Below, one piece after another: positions 18,073 through 27,200 of a stretch of DNA of 49,398 bases. The notes beneath the pieces are model-generated. The model did not search any database. It had not been told where the DNA came from and was given only the letters and a program-made list of their open reading frames with translations. Origin of the DNA: Beijerinckiaceae bacterium (GTDB lineage: Bacteria > Pseudomonadota > Alphaproteobacteria > Rhizobiales > Beijerinckiaceae). How positions within the stretch are numbered: position 1 is the stretch's first letter; each line of letters opens with the position of its first letter. Position numbers and translations under genes: made by a program. Location: contig CANJPM010000005.1 in assembly GCA_947476075.1 (NCBI GenBank), positions 1-49,398 on the forward strand, written 5' to 3'.

Positions 18073-20142
18073 TTAGATGTCGAGCGCGTCGGGGGCTGCA
18101 AATTTGGCGCGCTCCTGAATGAAGGCGAACCGGGCTTCTGGTTTGTTGCCCATCAGACGCTCCACGCTGTCGGCGGTGGAATCCTTGTCCTCGATCGCAA
18201 CATCCACCCGCAGGAGCGTGCGCTTGCGTCGGTCCATGGTGGTTTCTTTAAGTTGTGCTGGAAGCATCTCGCCCAAGCCCTTGAATCGACTGACTTCTAC
18301 CTTGCCCTTGCCGGTGAAGGTGGACTTCATCAGCTCAGCCCTGTGGCGGTCGTCGCGAGCGTAGGCTGTCTTGGGGCCCTGGGTGAGTTTGTAGAGCGGC
18401 GGGACGGCCAGATAGAGATGGCCGCCCTCAATCAGCTTGGGCATTTGGCGCCAGAAGAAGGTTATCAGCAGGGACGCGATATGGGCGCCGTCGACGTCGG
18501 CGTCGGTCATGATGATAATTTTGTTATAGCGAAGTTCGGAATCCTTGTAGTTCGCGCCGCCTACGCACCCCAGCGCCAGCATCAGATCGGTGAGCTGCTG
18601 ATTGCCGGCCAGCTTGTCGCGGGTGGCCGAGGCGACGTTCAGGATCTTGCCGCGCAATGGCAGCACGGCCTGCGAGGCGCGGTCGCGCGCCTGCTTGGCT
18701 GAACCGCCGGCGGAATCGCCTTCGACGATGAACAATTCGGTGTCATAGGGAGAATTGCTGGAGCAATCGGCCAGCTTGCCAGGCAGCCGCAGCTTGCGGC
18801 CGGGCGCCTTGCGGGCGACGTCCTTCTCGGCCTTGCGTCGCAGCCGCTCGTCGGCGCGCTCGACCACATGGTCAATCAGTTTGGCGGCTTGCGTGGGAGA
18901 ATCCGCCAGCCAATGGTCGAACGCATCGCGCACGACGCCCTCGACGAGGCGGGACGCCTCGCTGCTCATCAGGCGGCTCTTGTTCTGGCCCTGAAATTCA
19001 GGCTCGCGGATGAACACCGAGATCAGCGCCGCGCAGCCTGACATCACGTCGTCGGTGGTGACCGGCGCCACGCGCTTTGCGATGCCGATGCGCTCTGCAT
19101 GGTCCTTGATCGCCTTCAGCAGCGCGCCGCGCAGGCCGGCTTCATGGGTTCCACCGTCCGGCGTCGGGATCGTGTTGCAATAGGAATGGACGAATCCGTC
19201 CTCGTAGGTGAGCCATGAAACGGACCATTCTACGGAGCCATGCCCGCCGGGCTTTTCAACCTTGCCGCTGAACGCGGTTTCGGCCACGAGGTCCTTGCCC
19301 TCGATGTCGGAGGCCAGATAATCGCGCAGGCCGCCAGGGAAACGGAACACCGCCTCGGGCGGGATAACGTCGTTTTCCTTCAGGAGCGCGGGGTGGCAAT
19401 GCCAGCGAATTTCCACGCCGCCGAACAGATAAGCCTTGGAGCGCGCCATCCGGAACAGGCGCGCAGGGCGGAAATGGGCATCCGAGCCGAAGATTTGCGG
19501 ATCGGGCTGGAAGCGCACGCGGGTGCCGCGCCGGTTCAGGGTCTTGCCTCGGTTTTCCAGCTTCGTGACGGGCGTCCCGCGCTCGAAGGATTGCGCATAG
19601 AGCTGCTGGCCGCGCGCCACCTCAACATCAAGGCGCGAGGAGAGCGCGTTGACGACCGAGACGCCGACGCCGTGCAAGCCGCCGGAGGTCTGGTAAGCGC
19701 CCGAGTCGAATTTGCCGCCCGCGTGCAGCGTCGTCATGATGACTTCGAGCGCCGACTTGTCGGGGAATTTGGGATGCGGATCGACCGGCACGCCGCGGCC
19801 GTTGTCGGTCACGGTCAGCCAATCGTCGGGCTCCAGCACGACGTCGATCCACGTCGCATGGCCGGCGACAGCTTCGTCCATCGAGTTATCAAGCACTTCG
19901 GCGAACAAATGGTGCAGGGCGGTCTCGTCCGTGCCGCCAATGTACATGCCGGGGCGACGACGAACGGGTTCAAGCCCCTCAAGCACCTCGATGGAGGAGG
20001 CATTGTAGCCTTCCTCGCCGGGGGTGCCGCGAACGGATTCGGGTTTGGGATCTGGCTTGGCGCGTAGCGCAGAAGCCGAAGGTGCCTTGGGCGACGCTTT
20101 GCGCGCCGCTCCGCCGCCGAAGAGATCGTCGTTGGAAGCCAT
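18073..20142 (-). CDS. parE: DNA topoisomerase IV subunit B
   Basis: A 689-residue ATPase subunit of topoisomerase IV, which unlinks daughter chromosomes with ParC. GHKL motifs: EVLDNSMDEAVAG, VTDNGRGVPVDPHP and YQTSGGLHGVGVSVVNALS. The TOPRIM domain has ELFIVEGDSAGGSAKQARD, PLRGKILNV and IIIMTDADVDGAHI. The C terminus RFKGLGEMLPAQLKETTMD is typical of both ParE and GyrB; the length and the short N-terminal extension favour ParE over GyrB, which is near 800 residues in this order. The start at 20142 (MASNDDLFGGGAARKASPK) was preferred over an upstream in-frame start. It diverges from the ABC transporter genes. Confidence 0.9.
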   Translation of the reverse strand: MASNDDLFGGGAARKASPKAPSASALRAKPDPKPESVRGTPGEEGYNASSIEVLEGLEPVRRRPGMYIGGTDETALHHLFAEVLDNSMDEAVAGHATWIDVVLEPDDWLTVTDNGRGVPVDPHPKFPDKSALEVIMTTLHAGGKFDSGAYQTSGGLHGVGVSVVNALSSRLDVEVARGQQLYAQSFERGTPVTKLENRGKTLNRRGTRVRFQPDPQIFGSDAHFRPARLFRMARSKAYLFGGVEIRWHCHPALLKENDVIPPEAVFRFPGGLRDYLASDIEGKDLVAETAFSGKVEKPGGHGSVEWSVSWLTYEDGFVHSYCNTIPTPDGGTHEAGLRGALLKAIKDHAERIGIAKRVAPVTTDDVMSGCAALISVFIREPEFQGQNKSRLMSSEASRLVEGVVRDAFDHWLADSPTQAAKLIDHVVERADERLRRKAEKDVARKAPGRKLRLPGKLADCSSNSPYDTELFIVEGDSAGGSAKQARDRASQAVLPLRGKILNVASATRDKLAGNQQLTDLMLALGCVGGANYKDSELRYNKIIIMTDADVDGAHIASLLITFFWRQMPKLIEGGHLYLAVPPLYKLTQGPKTAYARDDRHRAELMKSTFTGKGKVEVSRFKGLGEMLPAQLKETTMDRRKRTLLRVDVAIEDKDSTADSVERLMGNKPEARFAFIQERAKFAAPDALDI

Positions 20143-20325
20143 GCGAATCCGCTCTGAAACTGGAGGTTGCTTATCGGGCCATTCAGCGCCCGAAAGCAAG
20201 CACAACGTGAACGGAACGAAAACATAGGGGCCGTCTTGCCCGATTGCCGCCGCACAACGGATCAGCTACGATTGCGTTAGCGTGAAGGCTCGAAACAGGG
20301 CTCGCGCGAAGGGAGAGGACGCCAC

Positions 20326-21303
20326 ATGAAGATGATCAGGGCTTTGACTTTGGGCTTCGCGACATTGAGCATCGGGCTTGCTGCGAGTGGCTTCGCCGCC
20401 TGCGCGCAGACCACCACGCTGAAAGTCGCTCTGCCGCAAAAGGGCAATTGGGATACCGGCATCACGGAATTTGGCGTCAAGGCTGGCTTCTTCAAGGAAG
20501 CGGGACTTGAGATCGAAGTCCTCTACACACAGGGCGGCGCCCAGACCGTGCAGGCAATCCTCGCCGGCAGCGTTGACGTCGCCATGCAGGGCGGCATCCT
20601 CGGCCTCGTAGGCGCCTACACCAAAGGCGCGCCGCTGCGCATCGTTTCCGCCGCCATGACCGGCACGCCTGACATTTTCTGGTATGCGCGCGCCGACAGC
20701 GGCATCAAGAGTTTCTCGGACGTCGAGGGCAAGACGGTCTCGTTCTCCTCGCCGGGTTCGTCCACCAATCTGGTTTTGCTGAACCTGTTCGATCATTACA
20801 AGGTGAAGGGTAAAGCCACGCCTACGGGCGGCATCCCCGGCACGTTCACGCAAGTGATGTCGAAGCAGATCGACGTGGGTTGGTCGGCGCCCCCCTTCGG
20901 CCTCAAGGAAGTGGCGACGAAGGAATTGACGATCGTGGCGCGCGGCAGTGAAGTGCCGTCGCTCCAGACCCAAACAGTTCGCGTCAACTTCACCACTGCC
21001 GACACTTTGGCCAAAAAGCGCGCGGCCCTCGTCAAGTTTCAGGAGGTCTACAACAAGACGCTGGAATGGGCCTACAAAGATCCCAAGGCGCTGGAATATT
21101 TTGCTGAAGCTGCAGCCGTTTCGCTCGATGTCGCCAGAGAGGCGCGCGACGGGTTCTACCCGCAGGCCGCCATGCAGCCGTTTGAGATCAGGGATATGCA
21201 AAAGACGCTCGATCAGTCGCTCGATTTCAAGTTCATCACCAAGGCGATGACGCCTGACGACGTGAAGGGGCTTGTTGAAATCCTCGTGCCGGCGAAGAAA
21301 TAG
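20326..21303 (+). CDS. ABC transporter substrate-binding protein (NMT1/SsuA-like)
   Basis: A 325-residue periplasmic binding protein with a signal peptide (MKMIRALTLGFATLSIGLAA to about residue 26). The mature part begins TTTLKVALPQKGNWDTGITE and continues GVKAGFFKEAGLEIEVLYTQ and AGSVDVAMQGGILG, the layout of binding proteins for sulfonates, nitrate, taurine and thiamine precursors. The ligand cannot be told from sequence. It is the first gene of a four-gene importer cluster, with a 64-base gap to the first permease. Confidence 0.88.
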   Translation: MKMIRALTLGFATLSIGLAASGFAACAQTTTLKVALPQKGNWDTGITEFGVKAGFFKEAGLEIEVLYTQGGAQTVQAILAGSVDVAMQGGILGLVGAYTKGAPLRIVSAAMTGTPDIFWYARADSGIKSFSDVEGKTVSFSSPGSSTNLVLLNLFDHYKVKGKATPTGGIPGTFTQVMSKQIDVGWSAPPFGLKEVATKELTIVARGSEVPSLQTQTVRVNFTTADTLAKKRAALVKFQEVYNKTLEWAYKDPKALEYFAEAAAVSLDVAREARDGFYPQAAMQPFEIRDMQKTLDQSLDFKFITKAMTPDDVKGLVEILVPAKK

Positions 21304-21367
21304 CGGGCGATTGGATTGTCGATGCGGGCGGCTTCGTCGCCCGCTTTTTCTCATCAGAGGGTCGTCC

Positions 21368-22153
21368 ATGTCGGACGCTGCGATCGTCGCCCGTCGATCT
21401 ACAGTCTGGAAACCCGCGCCTGTCCTGGCGCGGTTATGCGTTCTCGCGTTCCTGTTGGCGCTCTGGGAGGCGGCCGCTTTTGCGGGCCTCGTCAACGCGT
21501 TCATCGCGCCGCCGCCGAGTGCGATTTTCGCCAGCTTTGAGATGCTGTTCGTGCAGGAGGGGCTGATCAACGCCTTCGTGCGCACGTTCGCCGAAGCTCT
21601 GGCGGCGGCATCCATCGGTTCTGTGATCGGCATTGTTGCCGGCTATTGGCTGCATCGCTTCAAGCTGGCTGGGCTGGCCTATACCGATTGGGTGGCGGCC
21701 ATGGCGTCGGCGCCGCTGGTGCTGCTGTATCCGCTGTTCCTTGTCATCTTTGGGCGCAATTCGGCGACCATCGTCGCCATGGGCGTCGTTGGCTGTCTGC
21801 CGCCGATTATCCTGAAGGCGAAAGAGGGCCTCGACGGGGTGCGCCCCGTGTTGCTCAACGTCGGGCGCGCCTACGGCCTGTCGCGCTGGGCGATGTTCTC
21901 GATGATCCAGTTTCCCGCTGCGCTGCCGACGATTTTCAGCGGCGTGCGCATCGGGCTGCTGTTCGCCATCATCAATGTGGTTGGCGTTGAATATCTCATC
22001 GTCTTCGGCGGCCTGGGCCAGATGATCTCTGACCTTGGCGACAGGTTCGAAATCCCCGGCATGTATGCGGGCATTCTGTTCGTGGTGCTGGTGAGCATCT
22101 GTTTCTTCTTCATTACCGAGAAGATTGAAAAATGGCTGCTGTCGAGCAAATAA
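21368..22153 (+). CDS. ABC transporter permease (SsuC/TauC-like), first of two
   Basis: A 261-residue inner-membrane protein with about six hydrophobic helices. The EAA loop, which contacts the ATPase, is in LLNVGRAYGLSRWAMFSMIQFPAALPTIFSG. The start at 21368 has GAGGG just upstream; the frame is open earlier but overlaps the binding-protein gene. The end overlaps the start of the second permease by 22 bases, suggesting coupled translation and a heterodimeric channel. Confidence 0.87.
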   Translation: MSDAAIVARRSTVWKPAPVLARLCVLAFLLALWEAAAFAGLVNAFIAPPPSAIFASFEMLFVQEGLINAFVRTFAEALAAASIGSVIGIVAGYWLHRFKLAGLAYTDWVAAMASAPLVLLYPLFLVIFGRNSATIVAMGVVGCLPPIILKAKEGLDGVRPVLLNVGRAYGLSRWAMFSMIQFPAALPTIFSGVRIGLLFAIINVVGVEYLIVFGGLGQMISDLGDRFEIPGMYAGILFVVLVSICFFFITEKIEKWLLSSK

Positions 22154-22971
22154 GCAGAGCAGGGCGCGCCGCTGCGCTCCCGTTCTGGACGGTGGGGCGG
22201 CTGCGGATTGCGGCGCTGGTCGTCATTTTCGCGCTATGGGAAGTCGCGGGCGCTTCGGGGCTGTTTTATCGCGGAGTGCTGCCGTCGTCCTGGCTCGTCG
22301 CAAAAGCGATGTTTGGGCTGCTCGCCAGCGCTTCGTTCTGGTTTCATGCGAGTGTTACCGGACTTGAGGTCCTGGCCGCGTTCGCGATTGGCTGCTCGGC
22401 CGGGGCGCTCGCGGGGTTGGCGCTCGGCGCCAATCGCTACGCAGGCTCTGTGCTGGAGCCGTTTCTGCATTATCTGGCGCCAACGCCGAAGATCGTTTTC
22501 CTGCCGATCCTGCTAATCCTGTTTGGCGTCGGCATGGGGTCCAAGATTGCGCTTGGCGCGATATCGAGCTTTTTCCCAATGGCGTTGGGCGTGGCTGCGG
22601 GCGTGCGACAGGTTAGTCCGGTTTTGTTACGGGTAGGGCGCACGTTCAGCCTGTCGCGATTTCAGATGGTGCGGATGATTTATCTGCCCGCGCTTGTGCC
22701 TTCGCTGGCCACGGGCTTGCGCATCGGGCTGGGCATTTCCATCGTTGGTTGCCTGATGTCGGAGATCAAACTCTCGCGCATGGGGCTTGGCTTCTCGGCG
22801 ATGGAATACTACCGCGTGTTCGACATTCCCAGCATGCTCGCCGTTCTCATTTTCATCTTCTTCTGCGCCGCGCTGGGCAATGTCGCTATCGACAAGCTCG
22901 TGCGTCTGCCGGGTCCACAGGATCGGCAAAAGCGCAAGTGGAGCGGTTTCACCCAGAGGTTCACCAGATGA
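22132..22971 (+). CDS. ABC transporter permease (SsuC/TauC-like), second of two
   Basis: A 279-residue permease, clearly related to but distinct from its upstream partner. Hydrophobic helices begin at about residue 25; the EAA loop is in LLRVGRTFSLSRFQMVRMIYLPALVPSLATGLR. A conserved APTPKIVFLPILLILFGVG segment lies mid-chain. Most SsuC/TauC-type systems use one permease gene and a homodimer, so two adjacent permeases imply a heterodimer. The ATPase gene begins eight bases after the stop. Confidence 0.87.
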   Translation: MAAVEQISRAGRAAALPFWTVGRLRIAALVVIFALWEVAGASGLFYRGVLPSSWLVAKAMFGLLASASFWFHASVTGLEVLAAFAIGCSAGALAGLALGANRYAGSVLEPFLHYLAPTPKIVFLPILLILFGVGMGSKIALGAISSFFPMALGVAAGVRQVSPVLLRVGRTFSLSRFQMVRMIYLPALVPSLATGLRIGLGISIVGCLMSEIKLSRMGLGFSAMEYYRVFDIPSMLAVLIFIFFCAALGNVAIDKLVRLPGPQDRQKRKWSGFTQRFTR

Positions 22972-22978
22972 GCTCCAC

Positions 22979-23788
22979 ATGACGATGGTTCCCGCGCTCC
23001 AGATCAAGAATGTCGCCAAGACCTTTTCGACGGCCGGCGGCTCAGTGCGCGCGCTTGATCCGATCTCGCTGGACATCAAGCAGGGCGAGTTCATTTCGGT
23101 GATCGGGCCGTCGGGTTGCGGCAAGTCCACGCTGATGAACATCGTTGGCGGGCTGATTGAGGATTACGAGGGCGAAATCAGGGTCGACGGCGCGCCCGTG
23201 CGCGGCTGTCACAAATCAATCGGCATGGTGTTTCAGGAAGAATCGACCTTTCCCTGGCGCACGGCGCTCGACAATGTCGCGTTCCCGATGGAGGCTTTGG
23301 GCGTTGAGCGCGAGGAGCGGCTATCGCGCGCCCGTGACTTGCTGCGGCTTGTTGGGCTCGACGGGTTCGAGCAACGCTTTCCCTCGGAGCTGTCGGGCGG
23401 CATGCGCCAGCGCATCGCCATTGCCCGCACGCTCGCCTTCCAGCCGCGCATTCTGCTGATGGATGAGCCTTTTGCCGCGCTTGACGAGCAAACGCGCCTG
23501 CTGCTGGGCGACAAGGTGTTGCAGATCCAGCAGGAGCTGAATCAGACCACCATGCTGATCACACACAACATTGCGGAAGCAGTGCAATTGTCGGATCGCG
23601 TGCTCATCATGAGCTTTCGCCCTGGCCGCATCAAACGCGTTCTGGAGATTGATCTGCCGCGCCCGCGTTCATCCAAAATGATGGGCGGCGAGCGCTTTGG
23701 CCATTACGTCGCGGCGATTTGGGAAGACCTGCGCGAGGAGGCAAGTAAAGGCTTGCAGGAGATGGAGCGCATGCGTTCGGGCGTTTAG
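22979..23788 (+). CDS. ABC transporter ATP-binding protein (SsuB/TauB-like)
   Basis: A 269-residue ATPase that powers the importer. Walker A GPSGCGKST, Q-loop MVFQEESTFPWRT, signature LSGGMRQR, Walker B ILLMDEPFAALDEQTR and the H-loop in LITHNIAEAVQLSDRV are all intact. The PWRT segment after the Q-loop is typical of nitrate/sulfonate/taurine-type ATPases. The start at 22979 was chosen because it follows the second permease directly; another ATG lies two codons on. Confidence 0.92.
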   Translation: MTMVPALQIKNVAKTFSTAGGSVRALDPISLDIKQGEFISVIGPSGCGKSTLMNIVGGLIEDYEGEIRVDGAPVRGCHKSIGMVFQEESTFPWRTALDNVAFPMEALGVEREERLSRARDLLRLVGLDGFEQRFPSELSGGMRQRIAIARTLAFQPRILLMDEPFAALDEQTRLLLGDKVLQIQQELNQTTMLITHNIAEAVQLSDRVLIMSFRPGRIKRVLEIDLPRPRSSKMMGGERFGHYVAAIWEDLREEASKGLQEMERMRSGV

Positions 23789-23794
23789 GCTTGC

Positions 23795-24673
23795 CTAATC
23801 CACCGCGCTGTCGCGCTGCGCCAGCCTGCGCTCCACGTCCGGGTCGTGTGTTGGCAGGTAGATCAAAGGACGCGATTGCGCGAGATCGCGGATCGCCTTC
23901 AGCGTTTTGATTTGCATGTTTGGATTGGCGGAAACGCCGTCAGCGATTGCTTCCGCCATCGTCGCGCGCAAGTAAGACGCATCGCCTGCAAAAAAGTAGA
24001 TAAGCCCGGCGTCTTCGACCACGACCGAGATATGCCCCGGCGTGTGGCCGGGCGTGCGCACAAGATAGATCGCGCCGTCGCCGGTCAGCGGCTGCGACCG
24101 CGGCAGATTGCCCATTTGACCGGCGTTGAAGGTGACGATGCGCGGCGCCAGCCATTTTGGCCAATGGCTGTTTGGATAATGGGCGAAGCGGCCGAGTCCG
24201 CTCATGGCCATTGACCATTCCTGCGCGCTGACGATGATGCGCGCACGCGGGAAATAACCCAGTCCTCCCGCATGGCCCAATCCCATACTGGTCATGATGA
24301 CTGTGGCGATCTCCGTGGGATCGAATCCCAGACGCAGCAATTGCGGGCCGACCTCATCTTCGGGCGCAACTTTGTAGCGGATCGCGCGATTGTAATACGG
24401 GTTCCAGCGCGGGAAGAAACCGGGCTCGCACACTTGCGAAGTCTCGCCAGCATCAACCATGAACAGGCCCTCTGGATGCTCGATCAAATAGCAATAGATC
24501 GGCATTTCCCGCGTCCATTCCCGGTCCGACAAAATCCGCCACCAGCGCAATGGGCTATGGCCTGGAGTTCGGATCTGGGAGGGGCGAAACTGGACGCTGC
24601 CGGTGCGAATGGGGTGAATCTGGATCATACGGCTGCGTTTGGTGCGCTCTGAACTTGGCAAAGATCGCGACAT
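23795..24673 (-). CDS. Lactonase-like metallo-beta-lactamase-fold protein with broken HxHxDH motif
   Basis: A 292-residue protein with the order of features of N-acyl homoserine lactonases: MPIYCYLIEHPEGLFMVDAG, a helix-loop GLGHAGGLGYFPRARIIVSAQEW, TPGHTPGHISVVVE, FFAGDASY and LPTHDPD. The family motif HxHxDH is replaced by SxGxGH: Ser129, Gly131 and Gly133 stand where two zinc-binding histidines and the aspartate belong; His134, His214, Asp231 and His276 remain. Hydrolysis by the usual two-metal route is therefore doubtful. The start at 24673 has AGGA seven bases upstream; Met16 is an alternative. It converges on the importer ATPase gene with six bases between and diverges from queF. Confidence 0.75.
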   Translation of the reverse strand: MSRSLPSSERTKRSRMIQIHPIRTGSVQFRPSQIRTPGHSPLRWWRILSDREWTREMPIYCYLIEHPEGLFMVDAGETSQVCEPGFFPRWNPYYNRAIRYKVAPEDEVGPQLLRLGFDPTEIATVIMTSMGLGHAGGLGYFPRARIIVSAQEWSMAMSGLGRFAHYPNSHWPKWLAPRIVTFNAGQMGNLPRSQPLTGDGAIYLVRTPGHTPGHISVVVEDAGLIYFFAGDASYLRATMAEAIADGVSANPNMQIKTLKAIRDLAQSRPLIYLPTHDPDVERRLAQRDSAVD

Positions 24674-24803
24674 ATCGGCGTCCTGAGAGGCGTTGCGTTC
24701 AAAGACAACGGTTCAGACGGCTTGTCGTTTCCTCAGGGCCGAGCAAAAGCTTCTCAGATGCGCGCGCAGGCGCCATAAGGGCGCGAGAATTCGAGGATTT
24801 GTT

Positions 24804-25274
24804 ATGGCCCGCACACCTAAAGTTCAAAATAGTCCTACCCTTCTTGGTCAGCAGACCCCGCACCCCGCCAACCCGGAAGAGGCTGTGCTGGAGCGCGTGC
24901 CCAATCCCCACCCCGATACGAATTACATGGCGCGCTTCACTGCGCCTGAGTTCACCTCGCTCTGCCCGGTGACAGGTCAGCCCGATTTCGCTCATCTGGT
25001 GATCGATTACGCGCCCGGTAAATGGCTGGTCGAGTCAAAGTCGCTCAAGCTCTACCTCGGCTCGTTCCGCAACCATGGCGCGTTCCATGAGGATTGCACC
25101 GTACGCATCGGCAAGGAAATCGCGGCGCTTCTGAAGCCCAAATGGCTGCGCATCGGCGGCTATTGGTACCCGCGGGGCGGCATTCCCATTGACGTGTTCT
25201 GGCAGACCGGCGTTTTGCCCAAGGACGTGTGGGCGCCGGAGCAGGGCGTAGCGAACTATCGCGGGAGAGGCTGA
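24804..25274 (+). CDS. queF: NADPH-dependent 7-cyano-7-deazaguanine reductase
   Basis: A 156-residue enzyme that reduces the nitrile preQ0 to preQ1 for queuosine in tRNA. It is the short, unimodular form. The catalytic cysteine is in [16 protein letters not shown], the QueF signature is [16 protein letters not shown], and the catalytic aspartate is in FHEDC. The start at 24804 gives the normal length. Upstream bases 24674-24803 were inspected for a preQ1 riboswitch and none was evident. The 3' end overlaps the acyltransferase gene by 19 bases, tail to tail. The other queuosine genes in the window are queA, tgt and queC. Confidence 0.95.
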   Translation: MARTPKVQNSPTLLGQQTPHPANPEEAVLERVPNPHPDTNYMARFTAPEFTSLCPVTGQPDFAHLVIDYAPGKWLVESKSLKLYLGSFRNHGAFHEDCTVRIGKEIAALLKPKWLRIGGYWYPRGGIPIDVFWQTGVLPKDVWAPEQGVANYRGRG

Positions 25275-26083
25275 CCCGCCAGCGCATAGGTTGCCCGGCG
25301 CATTTCTGCGGTGAGCGACGGACGGTCGAGGCCGGCGAGGTTTTCAAACGGGATCGCCGTCCCGATCTCGACCGGGAAGGCGCTGTCGATCCGACGGCGT
25401 ACTTCATGGAAGAAGAGCGCCAGCCGCAGGTTCACATGTAGGTGGCTGACGAACTGGAACAGGGTCGAGTTCTGCCCGGGAAAGAAGATCGGGACGACGG
25501 GCGCCTTCGCCTGCAACACGAGGCGGGCGGCGAACGGCGACCAGGGGCCGTCAATGGCGGGCTTGCGGCCAAACAAATCCGGCGAGGTTGAAACTGCGCC
25601 GGCGGGGAATATCACGACGGCGCCCCCCTCATGGAGATGTCGCAAGGCTGCTGCGCGCGTGGCGACGTTGGTTCGGCGCGCTTGCGCTGAATCCGTAAAA
25701 TCAACCGGCAACATGCGCTCGGCCATTTCCGGCGCGCGCCTCAGCACGGAATTGGTGAGCGCCACGAAATCTGGCCGCGCCTTTTGCATCAGCGCGCACA
25801 TGACGATGCCGTCGATGACGCCGAACGGATGGTTGGCGACAATGACCAGCGGCCCGGTTTTGGGGATTGCGTCCAGTCGGGATGCGTCATAGCGCACGTC
25901 CAGCGACAATGCTCCAATCGCAGTCTCGAAGAAACCGCCTGCGCCCCAGCCAGATTGTTGATGCGCGACATAGAGCCGCTTGATCTCGTCGCGCCCGGTT
26001 GCTTTCTCAAGCGCGCCGATCGCCAGCCGCTTCCAGAGCGGATCGGCGGGGTCGCAATAAGTGAAGGCCCGATCATCCATCAC
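25256..26083 (-). CDS. PlsC-like lysophospholipid acyltransferase
   Basis: A 275-residue acyltransferase. The active-site block is [19 protein letters not shown], with the histidine and aspartate spaced as in the ornithine-lipid/hemolysin-related branch of the 1-acylglycerol-3-phosphate acyltransferase family. A second block, [17 protein letters not shown], matches the acceptor-binding motif, and [13 protein letters not shown] follows. No clear membrane helix was seen. It may act in phospholipid or ornithine-lipid synthesis; the acceptor is not evident. Confidence 0.8.
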   Translation of the reverse strand: MMDDRAFTYCDPADPLWKRLAIGALEKATGRDEIKRLYVAHQQSGWGAGGFFETAIGALSLDVRYDASRLDAIPKTGPLVIVANHPFGVIDGIVMCALMQKARPDFVALTNSVLRRAPEMAERMLPVDFTDSAQARRTNVATRAAALRHLHEGGAVVIFPAGAVSTSPDLFGRKPAIDGPWSPFAARLVLQAKAPVVPIFFPGQNSTLFQFVSHLHVNLRLALFFHEVRRRIDSAFPVEIGTAIPFENLAGLDRPSLTAEMRRATYALAGQPLPR

Positions 26084-26119
26084 GCCCGCCTATAGAATTT
26101 TTACGACAGGCTTGCGACG

Positions 26120-26962
26120 CTAGAGGCTTTTGCTCAACGCGTCGAAACCCATCAGCTGCCGCAGCAGCGCCTCGAATTCCCCCAGCGGCACCTGATTGGG
26201 GCCGTCCGAGAAAGCGTTCGCCGGGTCGTCATGGGTCTCGATGAACACGCCCGCTACGCCAATCGCGACTGCCGCGCGCGCCAGCACCGGTACGAATTCG
26301 CGCTGGCCGCCAGACGACGTGCCCTGGCCGCCCGGTTGCTGCACGGAATGGGTCGCGTCAAAAATCACCGGCGCGCCGGTTTGCGCCATAATTGGGAGCG
26401 CACGCATGTCCGAAACAAGGGTATTGTAACCAAAGCTGGCGCCGCGCTCCGTCACCATGACGTTCGGATTGCCAGCGCCCGTGACCTTGTCGACCACGTT
26501 CTGCATGTCCCACGGCGCCAGAAACTGGCCCTTCTTAACGTTGACCGGCAGTCCGGTGGCGGCGGCCGCCAGAAGCAGATCGGTCTGTCGGCAGAGGAAG
26601 GCGGGAATTTGCAGCACATCGACGACGCCCGCCACCTTGGCGCAATGGTCGTTCTCATGCACGTCGGTGAGGATGGGGAAGCCGAAACGCTCCTTCACTT
26701 CCGCGAAAATCGCAAGGCTGGCCTCAAGCCCAAGACCACGACGGCCCGCAGCTGACGTGCGGTTGGCCTTGTCGAATGAGGATTTATAGACGATTCCAAC
26801 GCCCAGCCTGTCGGCGATCTCGCGCAGGGATCCCGCCATTTTCAGCGCGTGATCGCGGCTCTCCAGCGCGCACGGGCCGGCGATAATAGCCAGTGGCCGG
26901 CGATTGCCGAATGTGACCGCGCGCGGGCCGGACCCGATAATGACGTCTGCGTTCGGCTTCAT
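26120..26962 (-). CDS. kdsA: 3-deoxy-8-phosphooctulonate synthase (KDO-8-P synthase)
   Basis: A 280-residue enzyme that condenses phosphoenolpyruvate with arabinose 5-phosphate for lipopolysaccharide KDO. Signatures are [93 protein letters not shown] and [19 protein letters not shown]. The cysteine in AGPC marks the metal-dependent class; E. coli KdsA has Asn there. The start at 26962 has GGGGAAG about five bases upstream. The 238 bases to the divergent flavin oxidoreductase gene must hold both promoters. Confidence 0.95.
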   Translation of the reverse strand: MKPNADVIIGSGPRAVTFGNRRPLAIIAGPCALESRDHALKMAGSLREIADRLGVGIVYKSSFDKANRTSAAGRRGLGLEASLAIFAEVKERFGFPILTDVHENDHCAKVAGVVDVLQIPAFLCRQTDLLLAAAATGLPVNVKKGQFLAPWDMQNVVDKVTGAGNPNVMVTERGASFGYNTLVSDMRALPIMAQTGAPVIFDATHSVQQPGGQGTSSGGQREFVPVLARAAVAIGVAGVFIETHDDPANAFSDGPNQVPLGEFEALLRQLMGFDALSKSL

Positions 26963-27200
26963 GCTGACTTCCCCGTTCGCTGTCTGGCTATCGAACGCGG
27001 GCCAAGGAAGCAAGGGGCGCGGCATCTGCGGCCAAGCGCGAGCGCTGCATGTGCAACGCCCGCCGAACCATACCAAGGGCGGTCAGGTGAATTTCTCCCG
27101 CTCTTGGACCAAAGGCGGCGGCGCCCTTGATCTTTCTTCCGCTCGCCCGCAAACTCAAAACATTAGAGTTGCGAAGCGGTTCTGAAGGAGACATACGCCC

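Noticed and set aside
20266-21633. Long open frame (455 codons) opposite the ABC binding protein
   Set aside because: Composition is that of a shadow frame and it spans parts of two clear plus-strand genes.
24674-24803. Possible preQ1 riboswitch before queF
   Set aside because: I looked for the short preQ1-I hairpin with its A-rich tail and found neither; regulation by another means is more likely.
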